Below, piece after piece: positions 25,151 through 33,246 of a stretch of DNA of 64,000 nt. The notes beneath the pieces were generated by a model. That model did not search any database, was not told the origin of the DNA, and saw only the letters and a program-made list of their open reading frames with translations. This DNA is from Candidatus Caldatribacterium sp. (GTDB lineage: Bacteria > Atribacterota > Atribacteria > Atribacterales > Caldatribacteriaceae). The stretch covers positions 1 to 64,000 of the forward strand of contig JANXBI010000003.1 of assembly GCA_025060675.1 (NCBI GenBank), in the 5' to 3' direction. The position numbers were made by a program, and so were the translations under genes. Each line of letters opens with the position of its first letter. Positions within the stretch are counted from its first letter, which is position 1.

Positions 25151-25462
25151 CTAAACCCGGTGCATAGCGCGGAAAATGCTCGCATGCTGTACGTAGACCC
25201 GCACCCCCACCTCTTTGCCACGCTTGACAAGGTTTCTGCGGAGTTCTGAGAGGGATACGGGACACCGTGAGGTATCCCCCACAAGAATCATGGTAAAGTA
25301 CTCCCCAAGGATTTTCTGAGTGATATCCTCGATGTTAACCTGGTGCTCGGCAAGACAGGACGTTATAGCCGCGATGATGCCAATACGATCTTTTCCCACC
25401 ACCGTAATGACCACTTTGTGTTCCGTCGATGGCTCCTCCTCAAAGACCAAGGGATCCACCAT
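25151..25462 (-). CDS. ACT domain protein (UPF0237 type)
   Basis: A 103-aa, single-domain or slightly extended ACT protein. The ACT fold spans about 16-95 with GKDRIGIIAAITSCLAEHQVNI, the ligand-binding turn of the family. A 14-residue N-terminal tail precedes it. ATG 25462 follows GGAGGAAAGGGAG and overlaps the endonuclease V gene by 23 nt. ACT domains bind amino acids. The tight link to UPF0210 suggests it is that protein's sensor or partner. Confidence 0.88.
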   Translation of the reverse strand: MVDPLVFEEEPSTEHKVVITVVGKDRIGIIAAITSCLAEHQVNIEDITQKILGEYFTMILVGDTSRCPVSLSELRRNLVKRGKEVGVRVYVQHASIFRAMHRV

Positions 25463-26147
25463 CTCCCTTTCCTCCTTCCTTCAACCGCTCACTCATGATG
25501 TGGGCCAAACGCACCGGCTCGGGGAGTCGAAAGTGCCTGCTTGTTCGCAACACCCAGTCCTTTGCACGATCAAAATCAATCTGATTCCCCGGAGAGACAA
25601 ACACCGGCTTTGTCGCGTCTTTCGTACGAAGGACCATGCCAACCCTCTTTCCCTGGTACTCAAGCCAGCTGAACGCTCCCCGTTCCCTCCCCGGCTCTTC
25701 AAAATGGCCAACAAGGGGCTTCTTCGCTACTCCTATAGAGACAAGGCCAAAGAGCACCCCAATATGACTTGCCAGACCCACTCCCCGAGGATGGGCAATG
25801 CCTTGCCCATCGAAGAAAAAAATGTGCGGAGCGTATCTGAGGCGTTCAAGGGCTTTTTCAATCGCTGGCCCCTCCCGAAAAGAGAGAAAACCAGGGATAT
25901 AGGGGAAGTGAGGGTCATGGGTTCCTGATGCCACTTCCACAACATCAAGAGACGGAAAACGGAGAACCACCACAACAGCTAGGGCTTGTCCTCTATGAGT
26001 ATAGGAGACGTCAACACCGGCAAGAAGGGTGACCTCATCCTCTCTGAAGGGGAAATCAAAAGAAATCCTCTCACGAATACGTTCTTGAATAATCAACGCC
26101 TCTTTGAGGGTAACCTCAAAAGGATACGGGTACCTACGCTCCATCAA
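25440..26147 (-). CDS. nfi: Endonuclease V (deoxyinosine 3' endonuclease)
   Basis: It nicks DNA (or RNA) one base 3' of inosine left by adenine deamination. The 235 aa contain every catalytic residue, aligned with the Thermotoga enzyme at an offset of +3: Asp46 (GVDVSY), wedge Tyr83 (FPYIPG), Glu92, Asp113, His119 and Lys142. The C-terminal 15 residues are a charged tail. It overlaps the Veg gene stop by 4 nt. Deamination repair is useful in hot environments, which fits a thermophile. Confidence 0.95.
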   Translation of the reverse strand: MMERRYPYPFEVTLKEALIIQERIRERISFDFPFREDEVTLLAGVDVSYTHRGQALAVVVVLRFPSLDVVEVASGTHDPHFPYIPGFLSFREGPAIEKALERLRYAPHIFFFDGQGIAHPRGVGLASHIGVLFGLVSIGVAKKPLVGHFEEPGRERGAFSWLEYQGKRVGMVLRTKDATKPVFVSPGNQIDFDRAKDWVLRTSRHFRLPEPVRLAHIMSERLKEGGKGDGGSLGL

Positions 26148-26386
26148 AGGATTTCAAGTTCGACGGTTTTCGTGAGGATGTCGACGTAATTGAAGGCGAT
26201 GCGTTGGGCAGTACCATCTACGTCCACCCGAAGGATGAAGAAGAAGGGGTAAATCGCTTCTATAACGCCTTTTCGAACGACAGTCTTTTTGCGCCCTTTG
26301 TTGACCTCAACAATGGCCTCTCGTCCAACGAGCGACCCAATCCACTCTTTGATTTCTTGGAGATTCTGGACGGTCAAAAGCATCAT
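26144..26386 (-). CDS. veg: Veg family protein (DUF1021)
   Basis: An 80-aa protein with an SH3-like Veg fold. Diagnostic parts are LVGREAIVEVNKGRKKT, GVIEAIYPFFFILRVD and the C-terminal FNYVDILTKTVEL. In Bacillus subtilis Veg stimulates biofilm matrix genes; elsewhere its role is uncertain. It is first in the minus-strand operon with nfi, the ACT gene and UPF0210. The likely promoter is at 26406-26434. Confidence 0.88.
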   Translation of the reverse strand: MMLLTVQNLQEIKEWIGSLVGREAIVEVNKGRKKTVVRKGVIEAIYPFFFILRVDVDGTAQRIAFNYVDILTKTVELEIL

Positions 26387-26405
26387 TCCCGCTGCGTTTT
26401 TTGGT

Positions 26406-26434
26406 ATTATATCTTATTTCCCAAGAAAAAGCAA
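26406..26434 (-). promoter_or_regulatory. Promoter of the veg operon
   Basis: On the minus strand, TTGCTT (26429-26434), a 17-nt spacer and a perfect TATAAT (26406-26411). Transcription would start near 26399, 13 nt before the veg start codon. Confidence 0.65.
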
Positions 26435-26521
26435 AGGGAATCGCGAAAAAATCTCCCAAAAACTACTACATCTTGATGACTCCACACCGCAACCCCCAAA
26501 AGATGGGAGGACCCTAAACCC

Positions 26522-26550
26522 TTGAAAGTCCTCGCAAGCTGTGGTATTAT
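26522..26550 (+). promoter_or_regulatory. Promoter of tRNA-Gln
   Basis: TTGAAA (26522-26527), a 17-nt spacer and TATTAT (26545-26550) lie 14 nt before the tRNA. Together with the veg promoter this is all I see in the 178-nt gap. Confidence 0.65.
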
Positions 26551-26564
26551 ACCCTTGCTCCTGC

Positions 26565-26638
26565 TGAGAGGTCGTCTAAGGGTAGGACACGTGACTCTGG
26601 ATCACGTAGTGGTGGTTCGAATCCACCCCTCTCAGCCA
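26565..26638 (+). tRNA. tRNA-Gln (anticodon CUG)
   Basis: A complete cloverleaf: acceptor stem TGAGAGG (26565-26571) with CCTCTCA (26628-26634), anticodon stem CGTGA/TCACG around loop CTCTGGA with anticodon CTG, T arm GGTGG-TTCGAAT-CCACC, discriminator G and encoded CCA. U1-A72 and G73 are glutamine identity elements. The tolC stop codon on the other strand falls inside its 3' end. A T-rich stretch follows. Confidence 0.95.
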
Positions 26639-27720
26639 TTTTCTTTTCGTACGAGCTTCTCGCGATCTTCTATATCGGCTCCCAGAGCGTTGAAGAACTT
26701 TGCCCGAGCAATGTTATAATCGAAAACCGCTTGGAGGTAAGCATTCTCCGCTTCATAAAGGTCATTCTGTGCATCGAGAAGATCAAGGAGAGTGATCACT
26801 CCAGCTTCAAAACGGGCTCGTTGGACATTGAGCGTTTCTCGAGCGACTGCAACGCTCTTTTCGGCAATAGGAACGTTCTTCTGTGCAGCAAGAAGTTCAG
26901 AAAATCGTTGCCGCACCTCAAGGATAATAGATTCCTTTACGTCGGCAAGCTCTGTTTCAGCAATCGCCAGACGAATCTTTGTCTTTTCCCGCTCAAGAGG
27001 CGGGGTGTAGGAGGTGAGAACCTCAAGCTCCTTCTTGCGAAGCGCAAGGGTTTCCTCTTTTTCTTTGACCTCGGGACGATGTGCCAGAGCATACTGGATA
27101 CAGGCATCAAGATCAATAGCCTCCGGCACAAAGTCAAGGCTCGACGAGAGGGTGAATTGCGCTTCAAGACCCCTCCCAAGGATGCTCCCCAAGCTCATTC
27201 TAGAAAGAGCAAGGTTCTCCCTGGCTTTCTCAACCTCAAGACGAGCCCGATCGACCTCAAGTTCACTCCGGAGCACGTCGATTTTTGCCACCACGCCGAG
27301 GGAAAATTTCGTCCGCACATCCTCAAGTTGTTTCTCGACACGTGCTAAATTCTCCTGGGCAAGGGTAAAAGCCCGCTCCGCCTTAAGAACGTTGTAGTAC
27401 GCCTCTTCAATCTCCAAGGCAAGCTGCATCCTAGAAAGGGCGAAACTCCGTTGAGCACTCCGCCAAGTATTCTCAAGCTGCAGCTCGGAAACCACAGATG
27501 GGGAAAGGAGGAGATTAGCTTTCCCTTCACGGTACGCTAACTCCTGAAGCTTCACGGTGAACTCGGCACGGCGAATGGTCCGACTCTCTTGGAGGCCCAA
27601 AGTGAGAGCTTCTTTCAGAGAAAGAGAAGGTGGGGTCTTTGCCTCCTCCCCAAAAGCACAGAATCCCAGAAGAAGAACACCACACCACACCACAAAAGTT
27701 GTCCAAAGAGCTCTCTTCAC
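26632..27720 (-). CDS. TolC-family outer-membrane efflux protein (second copy)
   Basis: An outer-membrane channel subunit of 362 aa. It begins with a signal peptide (VKRALWTTFVVWCGVLLLGFCAFG region, cut near residue 25). It has two long alpha-helical OEP repeats with the typical patterns SLKEALTLGLQES, AYYNVLKAERAF and RARFEAGVITLLDLLDAQN. The frame opens at 27810, but GTG 27720 lies 7 nt after GGAGG; ATG 27726 is too close to it. It is the last gene of the efflux operon. The TGA stop lies inside the convergent tRNA-Gln. Confidence 0.88.
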   Translation of the reverse strand: MKRALWTTFVVWCGVLLLGFCAFGEEAKTPPSLSLKEALTLGLQESRTIRRAEFTVKLQELAYREGKANLLLSPSVVSELQLENTWRSAQRSFALSRMQLALEIEEAYYNVLKAERAFTLAQENLARVEKQLEDVRTKFSLGVVAKIDVLRSELEVDRARLEVEKARENLALSRMSLGSILGRGLEAQFTLSSSLDFVPEAIDLDACIQYALAHRPEVKEKEETLALRKKELEVLTSYTPPLEREKTKIRLAIAETELADVKESIILEVRQRFSELLAAQKNVPIAEKSVAVARETLNVQRARFEAGVITLLDLLDAQNDLYEAENAYLQAVFDYNIARAKFFNALGADIEDREKLVRKENG

Positions 27721-27733
27721 GTTCATCCCTCCT

Positions 27734-28945
27734 TCACTCGTATCGGAGCGCCGCAATGGGGTCAAGACGACTCGCTCGCCGAGCGGGGTATATCCCAAAA
27801 AAGAGCCCAACTACAAGGGACACGGATAGTGCCAAGGCCACAACCTGGGGCGATACCACGAAAGAAAACTGAGAAAAGGAAGCCATGCTTCTTCCCGCAA
27901 GCACCCCAAGGAGAACACCGACACCTCCTCCTACAAGACTCAACAGAGAGGATTCAAGGAGGAATTGGAGTAAAATGTCCCGAGGTCTTGCTCCGATGGC
28001 TTTGCGGAGGCCAATTTCCCGAGTTCTTTCGGCCACCGACACGAGCATAATATTCATGATGCCAATACCCCCCACAAGGAGAGAAATCCCCGCAATAATC
28101 GCAAGAAAGAGGGTAATGGATCCTGTAACGCTCTCGACGGTCTCCAGAATGTCTTGCTGGTTGAGGATTGAGAATTCCTCTGGATTCCCAATCTTCCTTG
28201 TGAAGAAATCCGAAAGCCACGCAGACACGAGGGGAATGTTTTCCTTTGCATCCACCTGAACGATGATGTTTTGGAGATATCGGTTGCCCGTCAGGTACCT
28301 CTGGTGCGTGGTCAAGGGGACGAAAATGTGATTGCCCAAATCTTGGCCACCAGCGGTTTTCGGCTCCAGGACACCCACAACCGTGAAGATGTTCCGCCCA
28401 ATGCGTATGCTCTGCCCAAGAGAGGCTGCGGGATTTCCAAAGAGATCCTGAGCTACGGTGTGGCCTAAGACCGCAACCCTCCGGGAATAGGAGCAATCGT
28501 ACCCGTTAAAGGAACGACCCTGCAAAAGCGAAAAGTTCCGAACCTCGAGAAACTCTGGGGTTGTTCCTACCACGTTCACCACAACACTCTCCCGCCCAGC
28601 GGTCACGACAAAGCTCGCCATGGTTTCAGTAGTCACAGTCCGTATCCCTGGAAAGGCGGCTTCCCGGAGTTCTCGAAAGTACTCATACTTGAGAATATCA
28701 CCCCCTCCCCGAGCCATGAAAAAACTCCCCGGACCTTGGCGGACCCGTCCTGGAATCACAGTAAGGATGTTGGAACCAAGACTTGTGAGTTGTGCAAGAA
28801 TTTGCGCTCGCATTCCCTGCCCAAGACCAACCATGGCTACGACACTAGCCACTCCGATGATCACCCCAAGCATGGTGAGGAACGACCGAAGCTTATTTGC
28901 CAGGAGGTTGAAAAGAGCCGTCCGGAAGCTCTCTGCAAGGTTCAT
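27734..28945 (-). CDS. MacB/LolC-like ABC transporter permease (FtsX fold)
   Basis: A 403-aa membrane protein: one membrane helix at about 20-45 (MLGVIIGVASVVAMVG), a periplasmic MacB_PCD domain of about 220 residues, then three helices from about 275 with the FtsX signature including REIGLRKAIGARPRDI. It uses mechanotransmission to push substrate out through TolC. Unlike MacB, its ATPase is a separate gene, overlapping by 4 nt. Confidence 0.9.
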   Translation of the reverse strand: MNLAESFRTALFNLLANKLRSFLTMLGVIIGVASVVAMVGLGQGMRAQILAQLTSLGSNILTVIPGRVRQGPGSFFMARGGGDILKYEYFRELREAAFPGIRTVTTETMASFVVTAGRESVVVNVVGTTPEFLEVRNFSLLQGRSFNGYDCSYSRRVAVLGHTVAQDLFGNPAASLGQSIRIGRNIFTVVGVLEPKTAGGQDLGNHIFVPLTTHQRYLTGNRYLQNIIVQVDAKENIPLVSAWLSDFFTRKIGNPEEFSILNQQDILETVESVTGSITLFLAIIAGISLLVGGIGIMNIMLVSVAERTREIGLRKAIGARPRDILLQFLLESSLLSLVGGGVGVLLGVLAGRSMASFSQFSFVVSPQVVALALSVSLVVGLFFGIYPARRASRLDPIAALRYE

Positions 28946-29697
28946 GGTTCCGCCTCCCGCAGCACCCGCTCTCTTCTCAGCTCTTCGAGGAGTTTTCTGG
29001 CATCAAACCGGTCTCCTACATCCTCGTTTTTCACAATCTTCCCATCTCGGACGTGGATCACCCGCCGGGCATGCTGGGCAATATCCCGCTCGTGGGTCAC
29101 CAGGATAATGGTCTTTCCCTCTTCGTTGAGTTCCTGGAAGAGGGCCATGATTTCCTCTCCAGAGAGCGTATCGAGGTTCCCTGTAGGCTCATCCGCAAGA
29201 ACAATTGCCGGGTCATTCACCAAGGCTCTGGCAATGGCCACCCGCTGCATTTGTCCACCTGAAAGTTCGTTGGGCCGATGGTGCATTCGCTCTCGAAGCC
29301 CCACACGTTCCAAAAGTTCCTGAACTCGCCGTACGCGCAAGGCACGTGGCACGCCTGCGTAAAGAAGTGGGAGTTCCACATTTTGAAAGGCGGTGAGACG
29401 AGGAAGGAGATGGAAATTCTGAAAGACGAAGCCAATTTTCCGGTTGCGAATCGCAGCAAGTTGGTTCTCTCGCAGCAACGACACCTCAACACCATCGAGG
29501 ACATACCGACCCGAAGTGGGTGTATCAAGACATCCCAGAATGTTCATGAGCGTCGTCTTCCCAGAACCTGATGGTCCCATAATGGCAATGAACTCTCCAG
29601 GGAAAACCGTAAAGGTTATCCCTTGGAGTGCCCGAACCTCAACCTTCCCCATACGGTAGACCTTTACAAGGTGCTCCACTTGGATGAGCGGTTGCAC
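28942..29697 (-). CDS. ABC transporter ATP-binding protein, MacB/LolD type
   Basis: A 251-aa ATPase with Walker A GPSGSGKTT (about 41-49), Q-loop FQNFHLLP, signature LSGGQMQR, Walker B IVLADEPTGNLD and switch His in LVTHERD. GTG 29697 follows GGAGGTAAC, one residue run after the adaptor stop; the longer frame from 29736 lies inside the adaptor gene. It powers the FtsX-type permease encoded next. Confidence 0.93.
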   Translation of the reverse strand: MQPLIQVEHLVKVYRMGKVEVRALQGITFTVFPGEFIAIMGPSGSGKTTLMNILGCLDTPTSGRYVLDGVEVSLLRENQLAAIRNRKIGFVFQNFHLLPRLTAFQNVELPLLYAGVPRALRVRRVQELLERVGLRERMHHRPNELSGGQMQRVAIARALVNDPAIVLADEPTGNLDTLSGEEIMALFQELNEEGKTIILVTHERDIAQHARRVIHVRDGKIVKNEDVGDRFDARKLLEELRRERVLREAEP

Positions 29698-29701
29698 TAG
29701 G

Positions 29702-31021
29702 TTACCTCCTCGGCGGCGGACCTCCAGGGCCAACACGGATTTGCACGCTGCGCGAAGAGCTTCCTTGCCCTGTCTGGGGTGTTTCCTGAGGCCCTTCAGG
29801 TGGCGTCAAGAAAACCTCTTCACCCTCTCGGACACCCTCGACAACCTCAACAAAGGTATCACTCCGTACCCCAAGGACAACTTCCCGACGTTCCGGTTGC
29901 CCCTGAGCATTCTTCACAAAAACAAAGGATTTTCCTCCTTCTTCCCGGAGAGCACTTGCTGGAACAAGGAGTACGTTCTCTTTCTCCTCAACGATGATCT
30001 CCACATTAGCAGTCATTCCCGCCCGGAGGAGGCCTTCCGGGTTCGGGAGATGAACAGTGGTATCATAAGTGACAACGTTTTCCGTAGTCCTTCCCTGGTA
30101 CGCGACAGAGACAACCTCACCCATGAAGACCTTGCCTGGAAAGGCGTCGAGCGTAATCCGAGCCTTCTGACCAACTTTAACCTTAGGGATGTCCACTTCG
30201 TTCACCGGCACATCAACTTTCATCGTAGAGAGATCAGCTACCACTACCGGGCTGGTCCCACCGGTGGCACTCGTGCCACTTGAAACGAAATCCCCTTCTT
30301 CCACGTTCACCACAAGGACAAGACCAGAGAGGGGCGAGCGAATTTCAGCTTTCGAGATACGACGTTCTATCGAGCGAAGCGAAGCTTCAATTTCTTCAAC
30401 CCTTGCCTTTGCCCGCTCTACATCCTCAGGTTTTGGCTTTTTGCGGGTTTCCTCAAGCTCTGCTTGAGCCACAAGGAAAGCCTTTTCCCGACGAATCACC
30501 TCGTTTCGGCTTGCCTCAAGTTCTTCTTGTGACACCGCCCCTTGGGCGAAGAGCTTTTCGTTTCGAGCTAAAGTCTTTTTCGCCTCCTCTAAGCTCAAAA
30601 GGGCCTCAGTGTATTGGGCCTCTTTGGAACGGAGTTCCACCTCCGTGGGTTGAGCAAGGAGCTCTCTCAAGTCAATCTGTGCAGACTTCAACTGTGCCAG
30701 GATCTGGGTTCTGGAAATCTCAAGGTCTTGGGTGTCAAGACGGAGGAGGAGTTGCCCCTTTTCAACTTTATCGCCCTCCCTCACCAAAACCTCGGCAACC
30801 CTTCCGCTCTCCTCAGCAATGACTTCCACCTTAGAGAGCGGCTCAAGAGTTCCAAGCTCAGATATAGTATCGGCAATCTTCCCACGGCGCACCAAAACAG
30901 TTTGAGAGGAACCAGCTTGCGGCTTTGTGGAGAATGACTCCTGCCGCGGGGGAACACACCCCCCAAAAATACAAAGCACACAGAGCATACCCACGATACC
31001 GGTCAGAAGACTCTTCCTCAC
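29702..31021 (-). CDS. Efflux periplasmic adaptor, MacA/HlyD type (lipoprotein)
   Basis: A 439-aa adaptor bridging the permease and TolC. The first 24 residues end in a lipobox (LCIFGGC), so it is probably a lipoprotein. A lipoyl/barrel-sandwich half follows (GRVAEVLVREGDKVEKGQ), then a helical hairpin of about 130 residues, the second lipoyl half (IRSPLSGLVLVVNVEEGD) and a beta-barrel. The tail is rich in Pro, Gly and Ser. GTG 31021 follows GGGAGGAGGGAC and overlaps the upstream TolC stop by 4 nt. Confidence 0.9.
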   Translation of the reverse strand: MRKSLLTGIVGMLCVLCIFGGCVPPRQESFSTKPQAGSSQTVLVRRGKIADTISELGTLEPLSKVEVIAEESGRVAEVLVREGDKVEKGQLLLRLDTQDLEISRTQILAQLKSAQIDLRELLAQPTEVELRSKEAQYTEALLSLEEAKKTLARNEKLFAQGAVSQEELEASRNEVIRREKAFLVAQAELEETRKKPKPEDVERAKARVEEIEASLRSIERRISKAEIRSPLSGLVLVVNVEEGDFVSSGTSATGGTSPVVVADLSTMKVDVPVNEVDIPKVKVGQKARITLDAFPGKVFMGEVVSVAYQGRTTENVVTYDTTVHLPNPEGLLRAGMTANVEIIVEEKENVLLVPASALREEGGKSFVFVKNAQGQPERREVVLGVRSDTFVEVVEGVREGEEVFLTPPEGPQETPQTGQGSSSRSVQIRVGPGGPPPRR

Positions 31022-32346
31022 CGCGTCCCTCCTCCCTGAGGGGCAAAAAGCACCTCCCAAGAGATTGGTGTTTCAGTGGCTCGAAGGAAAGCAAGGAAAC
31101 GCTCCAAAAGCTCGTACCGAGCGTTCTCATATTCCTTCTGTGCGGTGAAAAGTTGCAACTCGCTCTCTAAAAGAGCAATCTTGTCGAGCACTCCGAGAGC
31201 AAATTGCTGTTTTCGGCTCGCAAAAACCTCCCTCTGTGCGTCAAGGCGCACTTTTTTACCCTCCAGGATTTCCCAGGCCTTCAGGACAGCAGAGTATTGC
31301 TCCTGAAGATTCAGGAGAACATCCTTCTTTGCTACCGCAAGGTCAAGAAGGAGAATCTCTTTTTGAAGCAGAAGTTGCTTCTTCTCCTCCGCTACGGTTG
31401 GAGAAAAATCCCACGAAACCACCAAACCAAGGCCAAACTGCTCCTTAGAAGACCCCAAAGGAGCAAGGGATTTCTCAAGGAGAATATCAAGGGACCTTTG
31501 AGAGAAATCGTACCGTGCAGAAAGGGACCAATCACTTCTCCCATACGTACCTTCAAGAGCAACGTGCGGACGCTCGGCACGACGAAGGTTTGCAATCGAA
31601 GCCTCAAGAACACGCCGTCGCCCCTCAAGATCCTCAATAGTATCGTTGACCGCCACAAAATCGTGAAGACGCACCTCCTCAGGAAGGGAGAAGGAAAATT
31701 CTGGAAGAGGGGCAAAGGGAGGATCCCCCTCCACTTCCTCGCCAAGGAGAGCAAAAAATCGCTCCTTACAGAGCCGAAGCTGTGCCTTGAGATCGGACAA
31801 AACCGCCATCTTCTCCTTGTATTCTCCTTGCGCCTCTTTCAGGAGGAATGAGGCTGTCTCCTTTTTCCCATACTCCTCTTCAAGACGCCGAAGCCTCTCC
31901 CAGGCAAGCTCTACGCTCTTTTGCGCGAGAGCAAGTTCGTTCTCCATCCTCAACACTTCAAGATACGAGGTGATGACCTTTCTTTTAACCTCTTCCCTAG
32001 TTGCCGCAAGAGATCGCTCGCTCTTTTCAAGATTCACCCTCTCCTCCTCCCACAAAGAGGAGTCAAAAAAGATACGATCCTTGAGTTGGAAAGAAAACCC
32101 ACTCTGAGCAGTGCCAAAAAGGCTCACCTCTTCCCCAAAAGAAATGGTTGGGGAGAACGTATCCTCTCGAGCTGCCCGAAGCGCCGATTGGGCAACAGCA
32201 AGAGAAAGTTCCGCTTTCGCAATATCGGGATTCTGCCGTAGCGCCTTCGTGAGGGCTTCCTGTAGCGTAACCTCCCGCGCCAAGACAGGAAAAGCAAGAA
32301 CAAACGCACACCCCAAACAGAGAAGAACACGATACGTTTTCCGCAC
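31018..32346 (-). CDS. TolC-family outer-membrane efflux protein (first copy)
   Basis: A 442-aa OEP protein with a Sec signal peptide (residues 1-23, ending PVLA). Two OEP halves follow, with VTLQEALTKALRQNPDIAKAELSLA-like and RKQQFALGVLDKIALLESEL-like helices (shown as patterns). It leads the operon and shares little obvious sequence with the second TolC at the operon end, beyond the family pattern. A 13-bp palindromic operator lies about 55 nt upstream. Confidence 0.88.
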   Translation of the reverse strand: MRKTYRVLLCLGCAFVLAFPVLAREVTLQEALTKALRQNPDIAKAELSLAVAQSALRAAREDTFSPTISFGEEVSLFGTAQSGFSFQLKDRIFFDSSLWEEERVNLEKSERSLAATREEVKRKVITSYLEVLRMENELALAQKSVELAWERLRRLEEEYGKKETASFLLKEAQGEYKEKMAVLSDLKAQLRLCKERFFALLGEEVEGDPPFAPLPEFSFSLPEEVRLHDFVAVNDTIEDLEGRRRVLEASIANLRRAERPHVALEGTYGRSDWSLSARYDFSQRSLDILLEKSLAPLGSSKEQFGLGLVVSWDFSPTVAEEKKQLLLQKEILLLDLAVAKKDVLLNLQEQYSAVLKAWEILEGKKVRLDAQREVFASRKQQFALGVLDKIALLESELQLFTAQKEYENARYELLERFLAFLRATETPISWEVLFAPQGGGTR

Positions 32347-32401
32347 GAGAGAAGCTCCCTTTCTCTTTTTTCTCCATTGTAACAGAAAGCCTTACTCTGT
32401 T

Positions 32402-32430
32402 TTTTACAGATTTGTGACAAATCTGTAAAA
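32402..32430. promoter_or_regulatory. 13-bp perfect palindromic operator between divergent genes
   Basis: TTTTACAGATTTG (32402-32414), a 3-nt spacer and CAAATCTGTAAAA (32418-32430) are an exact inverted repeat. It lies between the efflux operon (minus) and the DUF6512 gene (plus) and overlaps the spacer of the plus-strand promoter. The size and layout resemble TetR-family operators such as those controlling efflux pumps. No regulator gene is adjacent. Confidence 0.75.
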
Positions 32431-32442
32431 TCCCGCTATAAT
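32412..32442 (+). promoter_or_regulatory. Promoter of the DUF6512 gene
   Basis: A perfect -10 TATAAT (32437-32442) is preceded by a weak -35 TTGTGA (32412-32417) at 19 nt. The -35 lies in the palindrome, so a repressor bound there would block this promoter. Confidence 0.55.
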
Positions 32443-32463
32443 AGGGGTAAAAAGGGGGAAACC

Positions 32464-32997
32464 ATGGGAGTCGTTGCTAAAGCCTTTCTCTACTTTGGGT
32501 TTTACGTTCTCCTTCACTTTGCTTACGAGGCTACAGGCTGGGAGGTACTCCGCCCCATTGCGGGAACGAATGAATCGGTCTTTGAACACCTCAAAATTGG
32601 CTTTTTTGCCTATTTTTTTGCCTCACTTGGGGAGTTTGCCTTCCTCAAGAGGCGCCCCATTCGTCCTCGAGAGTTCTGGACGTCACGCCTTTTGGCCACA
32701 TGGTCCGTACCGTGGACGGTTGTCTCCGTCTGGTACCTTGCCTACGCCTTTACGGGAAAACCTCTTCCTCTCTTTGCCGAACTCCTCTGGGCACTGGTGG
32801 TAACGTTCCTCTCGGGAATCTTTGGTGCCCTCATTGAACGGGGAATTGAAGACAATTGGATACCCCAAGAGGTTAAAGGCGTCCTCGTGGTGCTCTTCCT
32901 CACCGCCTTGGCTTTCTTCGTCGCTTTCACGTACCGTGCTCCAGTCTTTGATCTCTTTGTGCCTCCTTCGCTCTCGCACACCTTGGCCGGGCAATGA
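32464..32997 (+). CDS. DUF6512 family membrane protein
   Basis: A 177-aa integral membrane protein with five or six helices. The hallmark is an early GTNESVFEHLKIGFFAY segment with a His-x-x-Lys motif, preceded by HFAYEATGW. Members have no known function. ATG 32464 follows AAAGGGGG. It shares a palindromic operator with the divergent efflux operon, so it may be co-regulated with drug or envelope stress. Its last 71 nt overlap the convergent comFB gene. Confidence 0.8.
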   Translation: MGVVAKAFLYFGFYVLLHFAYEATGWEVLRPIAGTNESVFEHLKIGFFAYFFASLGEFAFLKRRPIRPREFWTSRLLATWSVPWTVVSVWYLAYAFTGKPLPLFAELLWALVVTFLSGIFGALIERGIEDNWIPQEVKGVLVVLFLTALAFFVAFTYRAPVFDLFVPPSLSHTLAGQ

Positions 32998-33235
32998 CGA
33001 TATCGGCAGCTTGCAGAAGCGCTTCAAGCATGTCCACTTGGGCCTGGGGATTCTCAAGCTCAAGACGAGCAAAGACCTCGCCCACTTCACGGGAAACGTA
33101 CTTGGGGGGGAGCGACCGCAGCGCCAAGGCAAGAACGTCCTCTTGACATTGCGAGCATGGGCAGAGGTTCTTCCTCACCGCGTACACCTCTGGGAGAAGC
33201 CGACGGAGAGCGTCTTCAAGGATGTTCTTGAGCAC
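32927..33235 (-). CDS. comFB: ComFB-like late competence protein
   Basis: A 102-aa protein with the ComFB signature: CPCSQCQEDVLALALRSLPPKYV (split Cys residues, then LPPKYV) in residues 25-47. The cysteines suggest metal binding. In Bacillus, comFB lies in the competence operon. Here it ends a flagellar cluster, as in several other phyla; recent work links ComFB-type proteins to cyclic di-nucleotide binding. It starts at GTG 33235 and overlaps the DUF6512 gene tail to tail. Confidence 0.82.
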   Translation of the reverse strand: MLKNILEDALRRLLPEVYAVRKNLCPCSQCQEDVLALALRSLPPKYVSREVGEVFARLELENPQAQVDMLEALLQAADIVIARPRCARAKEAQRDQRLEHGT

Positions 33236-33246
33236 CCCTTTTCACC

